This document shows, piece by piece, positions 44,506-53,831 of a DNA stretch of 64,000 bases. Origin of the DNA: Massilia aurea (GTDB lineage Bacteria > Pseudomonadota > Gammaproteobacteria > Burkholderiales > Burkholderiaceae_D); NCBI RefSeq assembly GCF_024753205.1, contig NZ_JANUGZ010000005.1, positions 372,001 through 436,000 on the forward strand. The letters are read 5' to 3'. Position 1 is the first letter of the stretch; every line of letters starts with the position of its first letter. Below the pieces are notes generated by a model. The model saw nothing but the letters and a program-made list of their open reading frames with translations, was not told the DNA's origin and searched no databases. Position numbers and translations under genes: made by a program.

Positions 44506-46461
44506 ATGCGTCCGTTCCGCCATGCAGTCCGATTGTCCCTGTTCGCCGTGCTGGTCGGCGCCGCGTCGATGCCGTTGCAGTCCAGCGCGCAGGTTGAGAA
44601 ACCCGGCGCGCAGCCGCTGGCGAAAGCACCGCTCAAACAGGGCAAGCACGTCAAGCGCTACACCATCGAGCAGTTCATGGCGACGACCTCCGTGACCGGC
44701 GCCTCGTTCAGCAAGGACGAGCGGCAGATCCTGTTCAGCAGTAACGCATCCGGCATCTTCAATGCGTACACGCTGCCGGTGGGCGGCGGCACGCCGCGCG
44801 CGCTGACCACGTCCACCGGCGATTCGACCTACGCGGTGGGCTACTTCTACAACGACGACCGCATCCTGATTACGCGCGACACGGGCGGCGACGAGCAGAA
44901 TCACCTGTACGTGCTCGAACCGGGCGGCAAGGAGCGCGACCTGACGCCCGGCAAACTGAAGGCTTCGTTCGCCGGCTGGAAGCCCGATGGCAGCGGCTTC
45001 TACGTCGCCACCAACGAGCGCGATCCGAAATTCTTCGACATCTACCTGTACGACGCGGGCAGCTACGACCGCACGATGGTGTACCAGAACGACAGCGGCA
45101 TGAATGTCTCGGACATCAGCCGCGATGGCAACTGGCTCGCGTTCGACAAGTCCAGCACCACGTCCGACAGCGACGTCTACGTGTATCACCTGCCGACGCG
45201 CACGATGAAGCACATCACGCCGCACACGGCGCCGGCCAGCCACTCGGCCGCCACGTTCGATCCGCAATCGAAACGCCTGCTGTTCACCACCAATGCCGGC
45301 GGCGAGTTCACGCGCATCGCCGCATACGATCTGGCCAGCGGCGCGACGAGCGATGTCGAGAAAGCCGACTGGGACCTGCTCGACACCAGCTACTCGCGCA
45401 ATGGCGCCAACCGGGTCAGCATCGTCAACCGCGACGGCAGCATCGACGTGCGCGTGTTCGACGCCGCCGGCAAACCGGTCACGCTGCCGAAACTGCCGGG
45501 CGGCGAAATGCGCCAGGTGACGTTGTCGGCCAGCGGCCGCCTGATGGCGTTCTATCTGAATGGCGACCGCTCGCCGAACAACCTGTACGTGCACGATTTT
45601 GGCAGCAAGAAGACGACCCAGCTCACGCGCAGCCTGAACCCGGCCATCGATCCGAACGACCTGGTGGAAGCCGAAGTCGTGCGCTTCAAGTCGTTCGACG
45701 GCACGGTGATCCCGTCGATCTACTACAAGCCGAAAGGCGCGGCGCCGAACGCCAAAGTGCCGGCGGTGGTGTACGTGCACGGTGGGCCGGGCGGACAGAC
45801 GATGCGTGGCTACAGCGCGCAGATCCAGTACCTGGTCAATCACGGGTATGCGGTCCTGGGCATCAACAACCGGGGCAGCTCAGGCTATGGCAAGACGTTC
45901 TTCCGTGCGGACGATCGCAAGCACGGCATGGAGCCGCTGTGGGATTGCATCGAAGCGAAGACGTGGCTGGCGAGCCAGTCGTACATCGATCCCGAGCGCA
46001 TCGGCATCATGGGCGGCAGCTATGGCGGCTACATGACGCTGGCGGCGCTGGCGTTCCGGCCCGAGGCATTCAAGGTCGGCATCGACATCTTTGGCGTGAG
46101 TAACTGGGTGCGCACGCTCGAGAGCATTCCGCCGTATTGGGAAGCGCAGCGCAAGGCGCTGTATGACGAAATCGGCGACCCGGTCAAGGACAAGGCATTT
46201 TTAGTCGAGACGTCGCCGCTGTTCCACGCGCACCGCATCATCAAGCCGCTGATGGTGATCCAGGGCGCGAACGATCCGCGTGTGATCCGGCCCGAGAGCG
46301 ACGAGATCGTGGAAGCGGTCCGCAAGAACAAGGTCGACGTCGAGTACGTCGTGTTCGACGACGAAGGCCATGGTTTCTCGAAGAAGAAAAACCAGACCGA
46401 GGCCAGCGCGAAGATCCTGGCGTTTCTGGACAAGCACCTGAAACGCCAGGAGGTGAATTAA
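44506..46461 (+). CDS. S9 family (prolyl oligopeptidase) serine peptidase
   Basis: A 651-residue exported peptidase. A signal peptide (to about residue 28) and a beta-propeller N-terminal domain lead to an alpha/beta-hydrolase domain with VYVHGGPGGQT and the triad Ser505 (GGSYGGYM), Asp590 (GANDPRV) and His622 (DDEGHGF). It is a periplasmic dipeptidyl/acyl-aminoacyl peptidase type enzyme. GAGGAG precedes the ATG at 44506. It converges on a small secreted-protein gene. Confidence 0.93.
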   Translation: MRPFRHAVRLSLFAVLVGAASMPLQSSAQVEKPGAQPLAKAPLKQGKHVKRYTIEQFMATTSVTGASFSKDERQILFSSNASGIFNAYTLPVGGGTPRALTTSTGDSTYAVGYFYNDDRILITRDTGGDEQNHLYVLEPGGKERDLTPGKLKASFAGWKPDGSGFYVATNERDPKFFDIYLYDAGSYDRTMVYQNDSGMNVSDISRDGNWLAFDKSSTTSDSDVYVYHLPTRTMKHITPHTAPASHSAATFDPQSKRLLFTTNAGGEFTRIAAYDLASGATSDVEKADWDLLDTSYSRNGANRVSIVNRDGSIDVRVFDAAGKPVTLPKLPGGEMRQVTLSASGRLMAFYLNGDRSPNNLYVHDFGSKKTTQLTRSLNPAIDPNDLVEAEVVRFKSFDGTVIPSIYYKPKGAAPNAKVPAVVYVHGGPGGQTMRGYSAQIQYLVNHGYAVLGINNRGSSGYGKTFFRADDRKHGMEPLWDCIEAKTWLASQSYIDPERIGIMGGSYGGYMTLAALAFRPEAFKVGIDIFGVSNWVRTLESIPPYWEAQRKALYDEIGDPVKDKAFLVETSPLFHAHRIIKPLMVIQGANDPRVIRPESDEIVEAVRKNKVDVEYVVFDDEGHGFSKKKNQTEASAKILAFLDKHLKRQEVN

Positions 46462-46490
46462 CAGCGTGAATTAACAGCGTCAATTAACGG
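46453..46490. repeat. Short tandem repeat between convergent genes
   Basis: The 13-bp unit GTGAATTAACAGC occurs twice, followed by a third near-copy (GTCAATTAACGG). It contains the stop codons of both convergent genes. Probably slippage-derived. Confidence 0.7.
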
Positions 46491-47074
46491 CGATAAGGAT
46501 TGTCAGGCCGGCTGTCGTGGCGGTTGCGCACGCCGTCGCCATCGCGGTCCCGGTCGTGGCGGTTGCGGATGCCGTCGTTGTCGCGATCGCGGTCACGGTA
46601 GTTCGGGACGCCGTCGCGGTCGAAGTCCGGTCCGCGCCCGCGGCCATTGCCGTGATGCCGATCGCGATCACGGTCGCGGTAGTGGTCCCGATAGCCGCGG
46701 TCGCGGTCATAGCCGTCAGGGCCGCGCACATACACGGGCTGCGGGCCGTAGTGGTGGCCAGGGCCGCGGTTCCAGCGCGACGGTTCCATCACCCAGCGGT
46801 TGCCGCGATGGTGCCAGCTCGGCGGCGCGTACACATAGCCGGGCCGCGCGACGACATAGTGGCCGGGCACCCAGTCATGGCGATGGCCGCGCCATTCCCA
46901 GTAGCCGGGCGCCCAGACGTGGCCGTGACGCGGACCGGGAATGCGCTCGTAGATAGGGGCGGGCGGGGCGTTGCTGATCACGACCGAGACATGTGGCTGG
47001 GCCTGTGCAGACAGCGGGATGGTGGCAGCCGCGCCAATGGCGATCAGGGCTGCAAGAATAAGCGGGGATTTCAT
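46484..47074 (-). CDS. Secreted protein with YXWGXW-type and thrombospondin-type-3-like repeats
   Basis: 196 residues with a signal peptide (ending AQAQ, about residue 26). Two copies of a WxPGYWxWRGHRHxWVPGH-type segment resemble YXWGXW repeats. The C-terminal half is Arg/Asp-rich with DFDRDGVPNYRDRDRDNDGI-type units, like thrombospondin type 3 calcium-binding repeats. The ATG at 47074 follows TGGAGA. An envelope-exposed, possibly calcium-binding protein; exact role unknown. Confidence 0.75.
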   Translation of the reverse strand: MKSPLILAALIAIGAAATIPLSAQAQPHVSVVISNAPPAPIYERIPGPRHGHVWAPGYWEWRGHRHDWVPGHYVVARPGYVYAPPSWHHRGNRWVMEPSRWNRGPGHHYGPQPVYVRGPDGYDRDRGYRDHYRDRDRDRHHGNGRGRGPDFDRDGVPNYRDRDRDNDGIRNRHDRDRDGDGVRNRHDSRPDNPYRR

Positions 47075-47237
47075 GTTCGTCTCCAGATCCGTAAGCGGAT
47101 AAGCGGAATATAGCAATCCGGGATCGGTGACGCGAAGCCTGAAGCAAGTTATTACATCTGACACAGATTGGTGGCGTTTGCCGTCCACCTGGCCGCCGCG
47201 CGCCGCCCGTTGGCGGCGCCGCGACGACCGACCGCGG

Positions 47238-47483
47238 TCACAGCCGGCTCGCTGCGGTGACGGTGTCCAGTGCCAGCAATTGCGACTTCTCGGCGTTGCT
47301 CAGGCGCTTGGCGGTGACGGTCACGGTGGCGACCTTGGCGCCGCTGGCAATCGCCGCGCTGCTTGCGTTCAAGGCGATGAGCGAGTTGGCATTGGCGTCC
47401 GATACCTTGGCCAGATAGCCGACTGGAACAGCGATCAGGGCGGCGGCGATGAAGACGGCTTCCATGTGTTTGAGGACGTTCAT
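47238..47483 (-). CDS. Small hypothetical exported or membrane protein
   Basis: 81 residues with an N-terminal hydrophobic segment (AVFIAAALIAVPVGYLA) and a soluble C-terminus; no family recognised. The ATG at 47483 has a strong AAGGAG site. Monocistronic by appearance. Confidence 0.65.
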   Translation of the reverse strand: MNVLKHMEAVFIAAALIAVPVGYLAKVSDANANSLIALNASSAAIASGAKVATVTVTAKRLSNAEKSQLLALDTVTAASRL

Positions 47484-47708
47484 TTTGCTTCTCCTTGGTG
47501 GGTGAGTGGTGTGTCGATGTATGTACTGTAGGCGCGTCCCCGCACCGCTTCCAGCGGCGTGCGACGAGTGGCAGAAAACGGGGGGTGAGCTGCATCAGGA
47601 CGGCCCTGGACCTGTGCGCGCAGCCTTGAAGCGCTCAGCGGTTTCACCAGCCCTCCGCTAGTCCTGCGCAAGGGCGCATGGGCGCCACGCTACCGACTGG
47701 ACTCGTGC

Positions 47709-50700
47709 ATGACCGGCCCCTTCGCCACCCTGACCCGCAACATCGCCGCGTCACGCACGGCACGGCGGCGCGCCCGCAATCTGCGCCGGGGCTGGACCAT
47801 TTCGCTCGGTCCGGCCTGGGCCTGGGCCGCGCTGGCGCTGGTGATGGGCGGCGCGGTCGCGCTGGCGCTGCACGCGCGCGCGTTGCCGAACGATGCACAG
47901 GACGTCCCCGGCGCGCAGGCACTGGCAGCGCTGCAGCCGCTGGCGCCGGGCCTGGAACTCGTCGTGCCGCCCGACAGCGGAGTGTCACTGACGCAGCGTG
48001 GCGCGCTGGCGCTCGTCATTGCAAGTGGCATGCAGGCCGGGCCGGCGGTCCGGGTCGACCTGTGCACACAAATGCTCGATCCGACGAACGGACGGCTGCT
48101 GCCGCTGCGCGTCGGCTATCCCTTTGGCGAAGCGGCAGCGCTCGCGCGCAGCAGCAATGGGCCAGCACGCAGCGTGCTGCTGGCGCGCGACGGTTCGGCC
48201 ATGCCGCGCATCGACATCACGGGCAATGCGGGCGCGGGGCTGGCGATCGCCTGGAACGCAGGGTTTGAAACCGCGAGCTGGATCAGCGACGCGACGGGCG
48301 GGGTGGCGACGCATGCGCGCCAGGGCCAGGCTGCGCTGGGCAGTGCGGGCTGGCTGTTGTGGCGCGGCGAAGCGCTGCGCTTCACGCGTCAGCCGAGCAG
48401 CGCCTGCCCGCAGGCCGGTGAACTGGTGCTGCAGCATTTTCAGCCTGGTCAACAGGCTGCGGCGGCAGCGCTCGTGCAGGCCTTCCCGGCATCCGGCGCG
48501 CCGGTGTCGCTGCGCTTGCGTCCCGGCGTCTGGACCGTGCCGCTGGTCCCGGGTACCGGCCTGGAAGACCAGGCGCTGTTCGAGGCGCTGCGGGCGCGCG
48601 GCTTGCTGCGCCTTGGCCGCGACGGCTTGATCGAACTGGCGCCGCGCGATTTGCTGGCCTGGCTCCAGGCCGACGAATCCGTACGCGCGCCGCTGCCCGG
48701 GTGGCAGCATTTCCAGCTCGACGCCGGTGACCGGCGCCTGCTCGAACGCCTGCATCACCGGGCCGACGGCGCCTTCGTGCGCGAACAGGTGCGCGTGTTC
48801 AATAGCGAACGGCGGCTAGTGGCGTGGCGCGTGCGGCCCGGCGCAGCGACAATCTGGCAAGCGGCAGTGTCAGGCAGCGCGGCCGTGCGCGAGGCCGGCT
48901 TGCCACTGGCGGCGATGCGCCTGTTCGCGCAGTTGCCGCAGGACTGGGCGCCGTGGAATCGTGTCGGCGGCTGGGAGGGTGGGCGGCGTGACAGTCTGGT
49001 AAGCCTCAGCACACGAGCAGAAGGCAAGCCGCTGGAGCTGCTGGTTGCCGGCCGTGTGCGCAGTGTACTGGGCGCCACGGTGGCGGCCCGTGGCGTCTGC
49101 GACGGGCGCGCCTGTCCGGATGCGGGCGCCGTCGCGCACCTGCTGCTGTCGCCGCTGCCGGGCGCAACGTCGGTCAAGGTCGAGATCGAGCCGCTCGACC
49201 TGGCCAGACTGTCCGGCGGCGCCGACGCGGCGTATCGCCATCTGAAGGTCGAGCGGGGCGTGCTCGCGTGGCAGGCGCTGCCTGCTGGCAGCCGCAGCGT
49301 GCGGCCCGCCGGCGCCGCGGTGCGCCTGGTCGACCGCAATGGCGAGGCCCTCTGGCAGGATGGCGCGCCGTCGGTCCAGGCCACGCTGGCCGGCCTGGCG
49401 CCGCTGCTGGGCGTGCATCGCCAGCACGACGGCAGTGTGGCCGGCATGCTGGCGCGCCTGGGCGGGAGCGACCATGCGGCGAGCCTGACGCTCGATCTGA
49501 CGCTGCAAGCGCGCGCCCAGGTGCTGCTCGACTGCATTGGCCAGCAGGGCGGCCAGTGGGATGGGCGCGTCTGCCGTGGCGCCCAGCCCGCGCCCGTCGA
49601 GCGGCGCGCCGGCCTGGTGCTGCTCGACGCCGGCACGGGCGACATCCTCGCCGCCGCATCGAGTGGTGGAAATACTGCTGCGCCGGACAACTGGGCCGAG
49701 GTCCGCGACTTCGACCGCGCCGACCCGGCGCGCAGCCCGTTGCGCATCGCCGCATTCCAGCATGACGGCGGCGCCCACCGCGCGCCTGGCTCGACGTTCA
49801 AGGTGATCACGGCGCTCGGACTCGAGCAGGCCGCGCGCGGTGACAAGAAGCTCGATGCGCTGCTGGGCGGCTTGCCATTGGCGCAGGTGGACCGCATCGC
49901 GCGCGATGGCGGCTACGACTTCCGCACCGATGCGCCCAGCTACCCGGCGGGCGGCACGCGTGCCCGCATCACCAATTTCCGCGACCAGATCACCGGCGCG
50001 CGCGCTGCGGACGGGCGCCTGGGCCTGGCCGGCGCCATGGCGCACAGTGTCAATACGTGGTTTGCCTGGACCGGTGAACTGAGCGACCGCACGCTGCTCG
50101 GCCAGCCCGACGGCGGCATGCCTGGCGCCACCGCGCTGGAGCCGGGTGCGCTCGACGCCGCGCGGCCGGTGGCCGCGATGGCGGCGCGCCTGGGCTTTGG
50201 CCAGCCGCTGCGGCTGGACGGCGGCTTGCTGCCGCCGGATTACCGCTGGGGCGACTGGGATGCGCTGTCGGCATCCGCGTCACAGCTCGATCCGGTCCAC
50301 AGCCGTCATGAACTGCGCCAGATGGCGATTGGCCTGCGCATGCAGACCACGCCCCTGCAAATGGCACTGGTGGCGGCAAGCGTCGGCGAAGGGCGCAGCG
50401 TGACGCCGCGCCTGTTGCTCGCGCTCGACGACCGCGACGCAGCGTCGAGCCAGGGCGCGCCGCTTGGCGTGCGGCTGGACCGCGTACGCGCCGGCATGAA
50501 GGGCGTGATCGATTACGGCACGGCGGCCGGTGCATTCCGCAGCCCTGCATTCGCTGCGCTGCGCCCCGGACTGTATGGCAAGACGGGCACCGCGCCGGTA
50601 GGGAATGACGATCTGGCCACGGTCTGGTTCATGGGTTATCTGGAGCAGGGCAGCTTGCCGGGTCAGACCCGCCGGCTGGCATTTGCCGTTTTTGTCAGCC

Positions 50701-50795
50701 ATTCGGCGCTGACGGGCGGTGGCCATGCGGCGCCGGTGGTGGCGGCCCTGCTGGCATCCATGGCGGGGCAGTCGTTGGAAAAGAGGCACAAATAG
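47709..50795 (+). CDS. Divergent class B penicillin-binding protein/transpeptidase
   Basis: A 1028-residue membrane-anchored protein: one N-terminal helix (about 35-55), then about 600 residues with no recognised domain, then a transpeptidase domain. Active-site motifs are PGSTFK (Ser695, Lys698), HSVNTW (Ser780) and KTG (Lys958), with typical spacing of class B PBPs. The N-terminal extension is far longer than FtsI or PbpA and could be a sensor or partner domain. It starts the gene run to 59.3 kb; the gap to the next gene is 91 bp. Confidence 0.8.
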   Translation: MTGPFATLTRNIAASRTARRRARNLRRGWTISLGPAWAWAALALVMGGAVALALHARALPNDAQDVPGAQALAALQPLAPGLELVVPPDSGVSLTQRGALALVIASGMQAGPAVRVDLCTQMLDPTNGRLLPLRVGYPFGEAAALARSSNGPARSVLLARDGSAMPRIDITGNAGAGLAIAWNAGFETASWISDATGGVATHARQGQAALGSAGWLLWRGEALRFTRQPSSACPQAGELVLQHFQPGQQAAAAALVQAFPASGAPVSLRLRPGVWTVPLVPGTGLEDQALFEALRARGLLRLGRDGLIELAPRDLLAWLQADESVRAPLPGWQHFQLDAGDRRLLERLHHRADGAFVREQVRVFNSERRLVAWRVRPGAATIWQAAVSGSAAVREAGLPLAAMRLFAQLPQDWAPWNRVGGWEGGRRDSLVSLSTRAEGKPLELLVAGRVRSVLGATVAARGVCDGRACPDAGAVAHLLLSPLPGATSVKVEIEPLDLARLSGGADAAYRHLKVERGVLAWQALPAGSRSVRPAGAAVRLVDRNGEALWQDGAPSVQATLAGLAPLLGVHRQHDGSVAGMLARLGGSDHAASLTLDLTLQARAQVLLDCIGQQGGQWDGRVCRGAQPAPVERRAGLVLLDAGTGDILAAASSGGNTAAPDNWAEVRDFDRADPARSPLRIAAFQHDGGAHRAPGSTFKVITALGLEQAARGDKKLDALLGGLPLAQVDRIARDGGYDFRTDAPSYPAGGTRARITNFRDQITGARAADGRLGLAGAMAHSVNTWFAWTGELSDRTLLGQPDGGMPGATALEPGALDAARPVAAMAARLGFGQPLRLDGGLLPPDYRWGDWDALSASASQLDPVHSRHELRQMAIGLRMQTTPLQMALVAASVGEGRSVTPRLLLALDDRDAASSQGAPLGVRLDRVRAGMKGVIDYGTAAGAFRSPAFAALRPGLYGKTGTAPVGNDDLATVWFMGYLEQGSLPGQTRRLAFAVFVSHSALTGGGHAAPVVAALLASMAGQSLEKRHK

Positions 50796-50886
50796 GGGTC
50801 TCCATCGCGCCTGAATGCTGTAGTTGTATGGCATCATCTATTTCACTGTGCAACACGTGCGCAGCGAAATCGAGGACGAGGAAGGT

Positions 50887-52173
50887 ATGCGTTTACCGGG
50901 CACCCGGTATCAGGAGCACGGCTGGGAGCAGGTCCGCAAGTTGCTGGGTCAGTGTTCCCTGCAGGCGCTCGCCCGCATCGACCCCGCCAGTCTGCAGGGC
51001 GCCGATACGGACGGGTCGCTGGCCGCGTACGTCGAGGCGGTCGCACCGATCCTGCACGCGGGCGGCAGCCGCGCGCATGCCCCCGGCAACAGCTACGGCG
51101 AGACGACCGCCGAGCTGGCCCTGAGCCTCGTCTACGAATTGCAGGCGCGCCCCGCCGACTGGGTCGCACTGTGCACGGCCGTGGCCACCGAATACGCGCG
51201 CATCGGTCCGTTCTGGACGCAACCTGGCGGCGACGCGCTGCTGCGCAAGAAATTCAATGACCTGTATGCGGTGTTGCGCGACAAGGTCGACAGCGATCAC
51301 TACCAGGTGGCGTGCGGCCGGCCCTGCAGCCCGAACCGCATGTACGCCTACCGGATGCTCGACACGGCGTACCACGACATCGCGCGACTGTTCGAGAGCT
51401 GGCGCGAACACGCGGCGCAGGTCGGCGCGATCCTGGGCCGCAGTGTCGAGGCGATGCCGATTGAAGCGCGCCAGCTACGCTCGATCGGCGACTGCAAACC
51501 TGAATGGATCATGCGCTGGAGCGAGAGCCTGGAAGCGCACACGGGCGCGCCGGGGCCGTTGCACACGCGCTCGAAACGCTTCGCCAGCCTCAAATCGAGT
51601 CCCGACAAGATCGGCGCGATGCTGCGCGAAATCGGCGAGTACGACGCGCTGTCGGCCAACCGCGACAGCGACTGGTTGCAGGACGCCAGCGCGGCCGACG
51701 CCTGGCTCGACGATTACTGGCGCGTGCTGAACGAGTCCGAGCAGGGCAGCACGCCCGGCCCGGATCAGATCCTCGAAGCGCGCCAGGAAGCGCTGGACAT
51801 CGACCTGGATGCAGAGCCGGATATCGAAGCGCCAATGACTGCACCACTGACCTCCATCGCGCCCTGCGTTTCACTGCCCCCCAACTATCTGGTAGTGGCA
51901 GCGACGGTCGAGGACCGCGCCAGCTGGGCAGCGCGCCGGATGGCGCAGGACAGCTTGCCGGTACGCCTGGCGGTGTACCTCAAGCTGCTCGGGCCATTCG
52001 ACGACTGTTTCCCTTCCGAGTGGTGCGACCCCGCCACGGGCGAATTGCCGACGATGGGCCAGCTGGCTCAGCTCGACGGCGTCTCGCTGCCAACCCTGCG
52101 CAAGCGGCGCGACGCCGCGATACTGCGTCTGAACGAGGTGGCTGGACTACAGGAGGAACAACGATGGGCATGA
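50887..52173 (+). CDS. HTH/sigma-factor-like protein (putative regulator of the kinase module)
   Basis: 428 residues, predicted soluble. The C-terminus (MGQLAQLDGVSLPTLRKRRD) reads like a sigma70 region 4 or similar HTH. The long N-terminal part is helical and was not assigned. The ATG at 50887 is preferred over an upstream in-frame ATG at 50824 because GAGGAAGG lies in front of it. It overlaps the next gene by 10 nt. Role as a sigma or HTH factor is inferred from the tail only. Confidence 0.55.
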   Translation: MRLPGTRYQEHGWEQVRKLLGQCSLQALARIDPASLQGADTDGSLAAYVEAVAPILHAGGSRAHAPGNSYGETTAELALSLVYELQARPADWVALCTAVATEYARIGPFWTQPGGDALLRKKFNDLYAVLRDKVDSDHYQVACGRPCSPNRMYAYRMLDTAYHDIARLFESWREHAAQVGAILGRSVEAMPIEARQLRSIGDCKPEWIMRWSESLEAHTGAPGPLHTRSKRFASLKSSPDKIGAMLREIGEYDALSANRDSDWLQDASAADAWLDDYWRVLNESEQGSTPGPDQILEARQEALDIDLDAEPDIEAPMTAPLTSIAPCVSLPPNYLVVAATVEDRASWAARRMAQDSLPVRLAVYLKLLGPFDDCFPSEWCDPATGELPTMGQLAQLDGVSLPTLRKRRDAAILRLNEVAGLQEEQRWA

Positions 52174-52721
52174 CGAACCTGGATCGCAAACTGCAGGCCG
52201 GCGCACTGCTGGCGCGCCGCGTGGAAGGCGATGGCCTGATGCTGGCCGACGCCATCCTGCTGCAGGCATTGGACGGCAGCCGGCCGCTGACGCACGGTGA
52301 ACGCGCGGCGCTGCAGGCATCGCCCCTGACGCTGCGCCGCATGCGCCATCTGGCCGATGTGCGCCGCACCCAGCACATGAGCTGGACCGGCAGCGCGGGA
52401 CTGCTCCGCGCGGCCGACAGCGGCGCACCTCTAGAGGTGCTGCGCACGGACGACCGGATGTGGCGCCTGCACTTCGTCGACCAGGGCGGCGTGCCCGGTG
52501 TGGTGGTCCAGCTCGATCTGGACGCGCCGGGCGCCGCGCAACTGCTGGCAGCGCGCGCGGCGATCGCCGTGCGCGACGGCGCCGGCAGCGTGATCGTGCA
52601 GGGCAGCCTGGACGCGGACGGCGAGTGCGAAGGCCCGTGGCCGTTTGCAGCCTCACCTTCCTCACACTTTCAACGGCACGGGGCGCGCTTTGATGTGATG
52701 CCCGTGCCCCCATCCACATAG
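52164..52721 (+). CDS. Short anti-sigma-like partner of the HTH protein
   Basis: 185 residues. The segment LLQALDGSRPLTHGERAALQ then LRRMRHLADVRR resembles the zinc-anti-sigma helical region without the zinc-binding Cys and His, followed by a beta-rich C-terminal part. Function is inferred from overlap (10 nt) with the sigma-like gene and a strong AGGAGG site. No membrane helix, so it would be a cytosolic partner. Confidence 0.4.
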   Translation: MGMTNLDRKLQAGALLARRVEGDGLMLADAILLQALDGSRPLTHGERAALQASPLTLRRMRHLADVRRTQHMSWTGSAGLLRAADSGAPLEVLRTDDRMWRLHFVDQGGVPGVVVQLDLDAPGAAQLLAARAAIAVRDGAGSVIVQGSLDADGECEGPWPFAASPSSHFQRHGARFDVMPVPPST

Positions 52722-52751
52722 TGCAGTTCCCGAATTCGCTCAAGGATAACG

Positions 52752-53831
52752 ATGCTAGGTTCACTGTTCAGGAATCCCCTGCGACGCCCGCCACGGCAGG
52801 ACGCGTTTGACGCGACCCTGCTTGGCAGCGTAGCAATCGCGTTGCCGGCGCCAGCCGGGATCACCATTCCTGCGCCGTGCGCCGCCGTGCTGGTCGACCG
52901 GGGTGGCCGCAGCCGGCGCCTGGCATTGGGCAGCCGCATCGCAGCCCTCGATGGGGAAACCGCCTGGTGCGTCCATCCGGGGCCGTACACCTGTGACCTC
53001 GTCCCGTTTGCCGGCGCACCCGAGATTGGCCTGCACGTGAGCTTTGCCGTCGATGCCAGCGATCCGCGCGCCACGCACCAGCGTTTCGACCTGTTCCTGG
53101 CCAGCGAAGCGGGTAGCGTGGTCGACCTCGCGGGCTTTGGCGCGCTGGCGCAAACGGCGCTGCAGCGCGAGCTGGCCCAGGGCAATCTCGAACTGCCACC
53201 CTGCACGACGCTCGAAGAGTGGAACACGTTCCGGTCCGGGTTCAACCAGTTGATGTACACGCGTTTTGGCGTGACGGTCGACGATTGCGTGCCGGTCGAC
53301 CTGGGCGCGGCGCACGATTATCCGGCGTTGCTCGAAGCACGCCTGGCGGCGCAGGTCGTGCCAGTGACTGCGGCAGTATCGGCCGAACCAGCGGCTGCAA
53401 TGCCAGCCGAAGCATTCGTGCCGGCCTGCGAAGATGCCCGTGCATTGCGGCGCCTGTTCCTGGAGCTGCCGTGCCTGATGTGCGCGGTGCGCATGGCGGT
53501 ACTGCCGGCCGATCAGGGTCGGTTCCGCCAGCACCAGGAGTTGCTGCGCCGGCTCGACCTGGTCAGCCTGTCGGTTGGCACGATGCCGGCGCTCGAACTG
53601 GCCGCGCCCGGCCAGCCACTGGCGCCCGAGGAGCAGTTGCGCCGCGCACGCCACAGCCGCCGCGCCGCGGCAGCGCTCGACGAAGCCTGGGCGCTGCTGG
53701 CGCGCATGAAGGTTGCCGGCGAAGGTCCGCTCGACGTGCTGTTCGACGAAGCCGACCGCATCGTTGCCAATCTCGAGGTTGAAACTGGTGCGCGCCGTCT
53801 CACGCAGGTGCAGGACGAGGTGACGGCATGA
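52752..53831 (+). CDS. SPFH-like domain protein of the module
   Basis: 359 residues. The N-terminal half (GITIPAPCAAVLVDRGG then LHVSFAVDASDPRATHQRF and NQLMYTRFGVTVDDCVPVDLG) resembles an SPFH/virion-core-P4-like fold, such as that of the protein encoded at 55.0 kb. The C-terminal part is helical (residues 220-350) with a CLMC motif. Not a known enzyme. Its end overlaps the Lon-like gene by 4 nt. Confidence 0.5.
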   Translation: MLGSLFRNPLRRPPRQDAFDATLLGSVAIALPAPAGITIPAPCAAVLVDRGGRSRRLALGSRIAALDGETAWCVHPGPYTCDLVPFAGAPEIGLHVSFAVDASDPRATHQRFDLFLASEAGSVVDLAGFGALAQTALQRELAQGNLELPPCTTLEEWNTFRSGFNQLMYTRFGVTVDDCVPVDLGAAHDYPALLEARLAAQVVPVTAAVSAEPAAAMPAEAFVPACEDARALRRLFLELPCLMCAVRMAVLPADQGRFRQHQELLRRLDLVSLSVGTMPALELAAPGQPLAPEEQLRRARHSRRAAAALDEAWALLARMKVAGEGPLDVLFDEADRIVANLEVETGARRLTQVQDEVTA

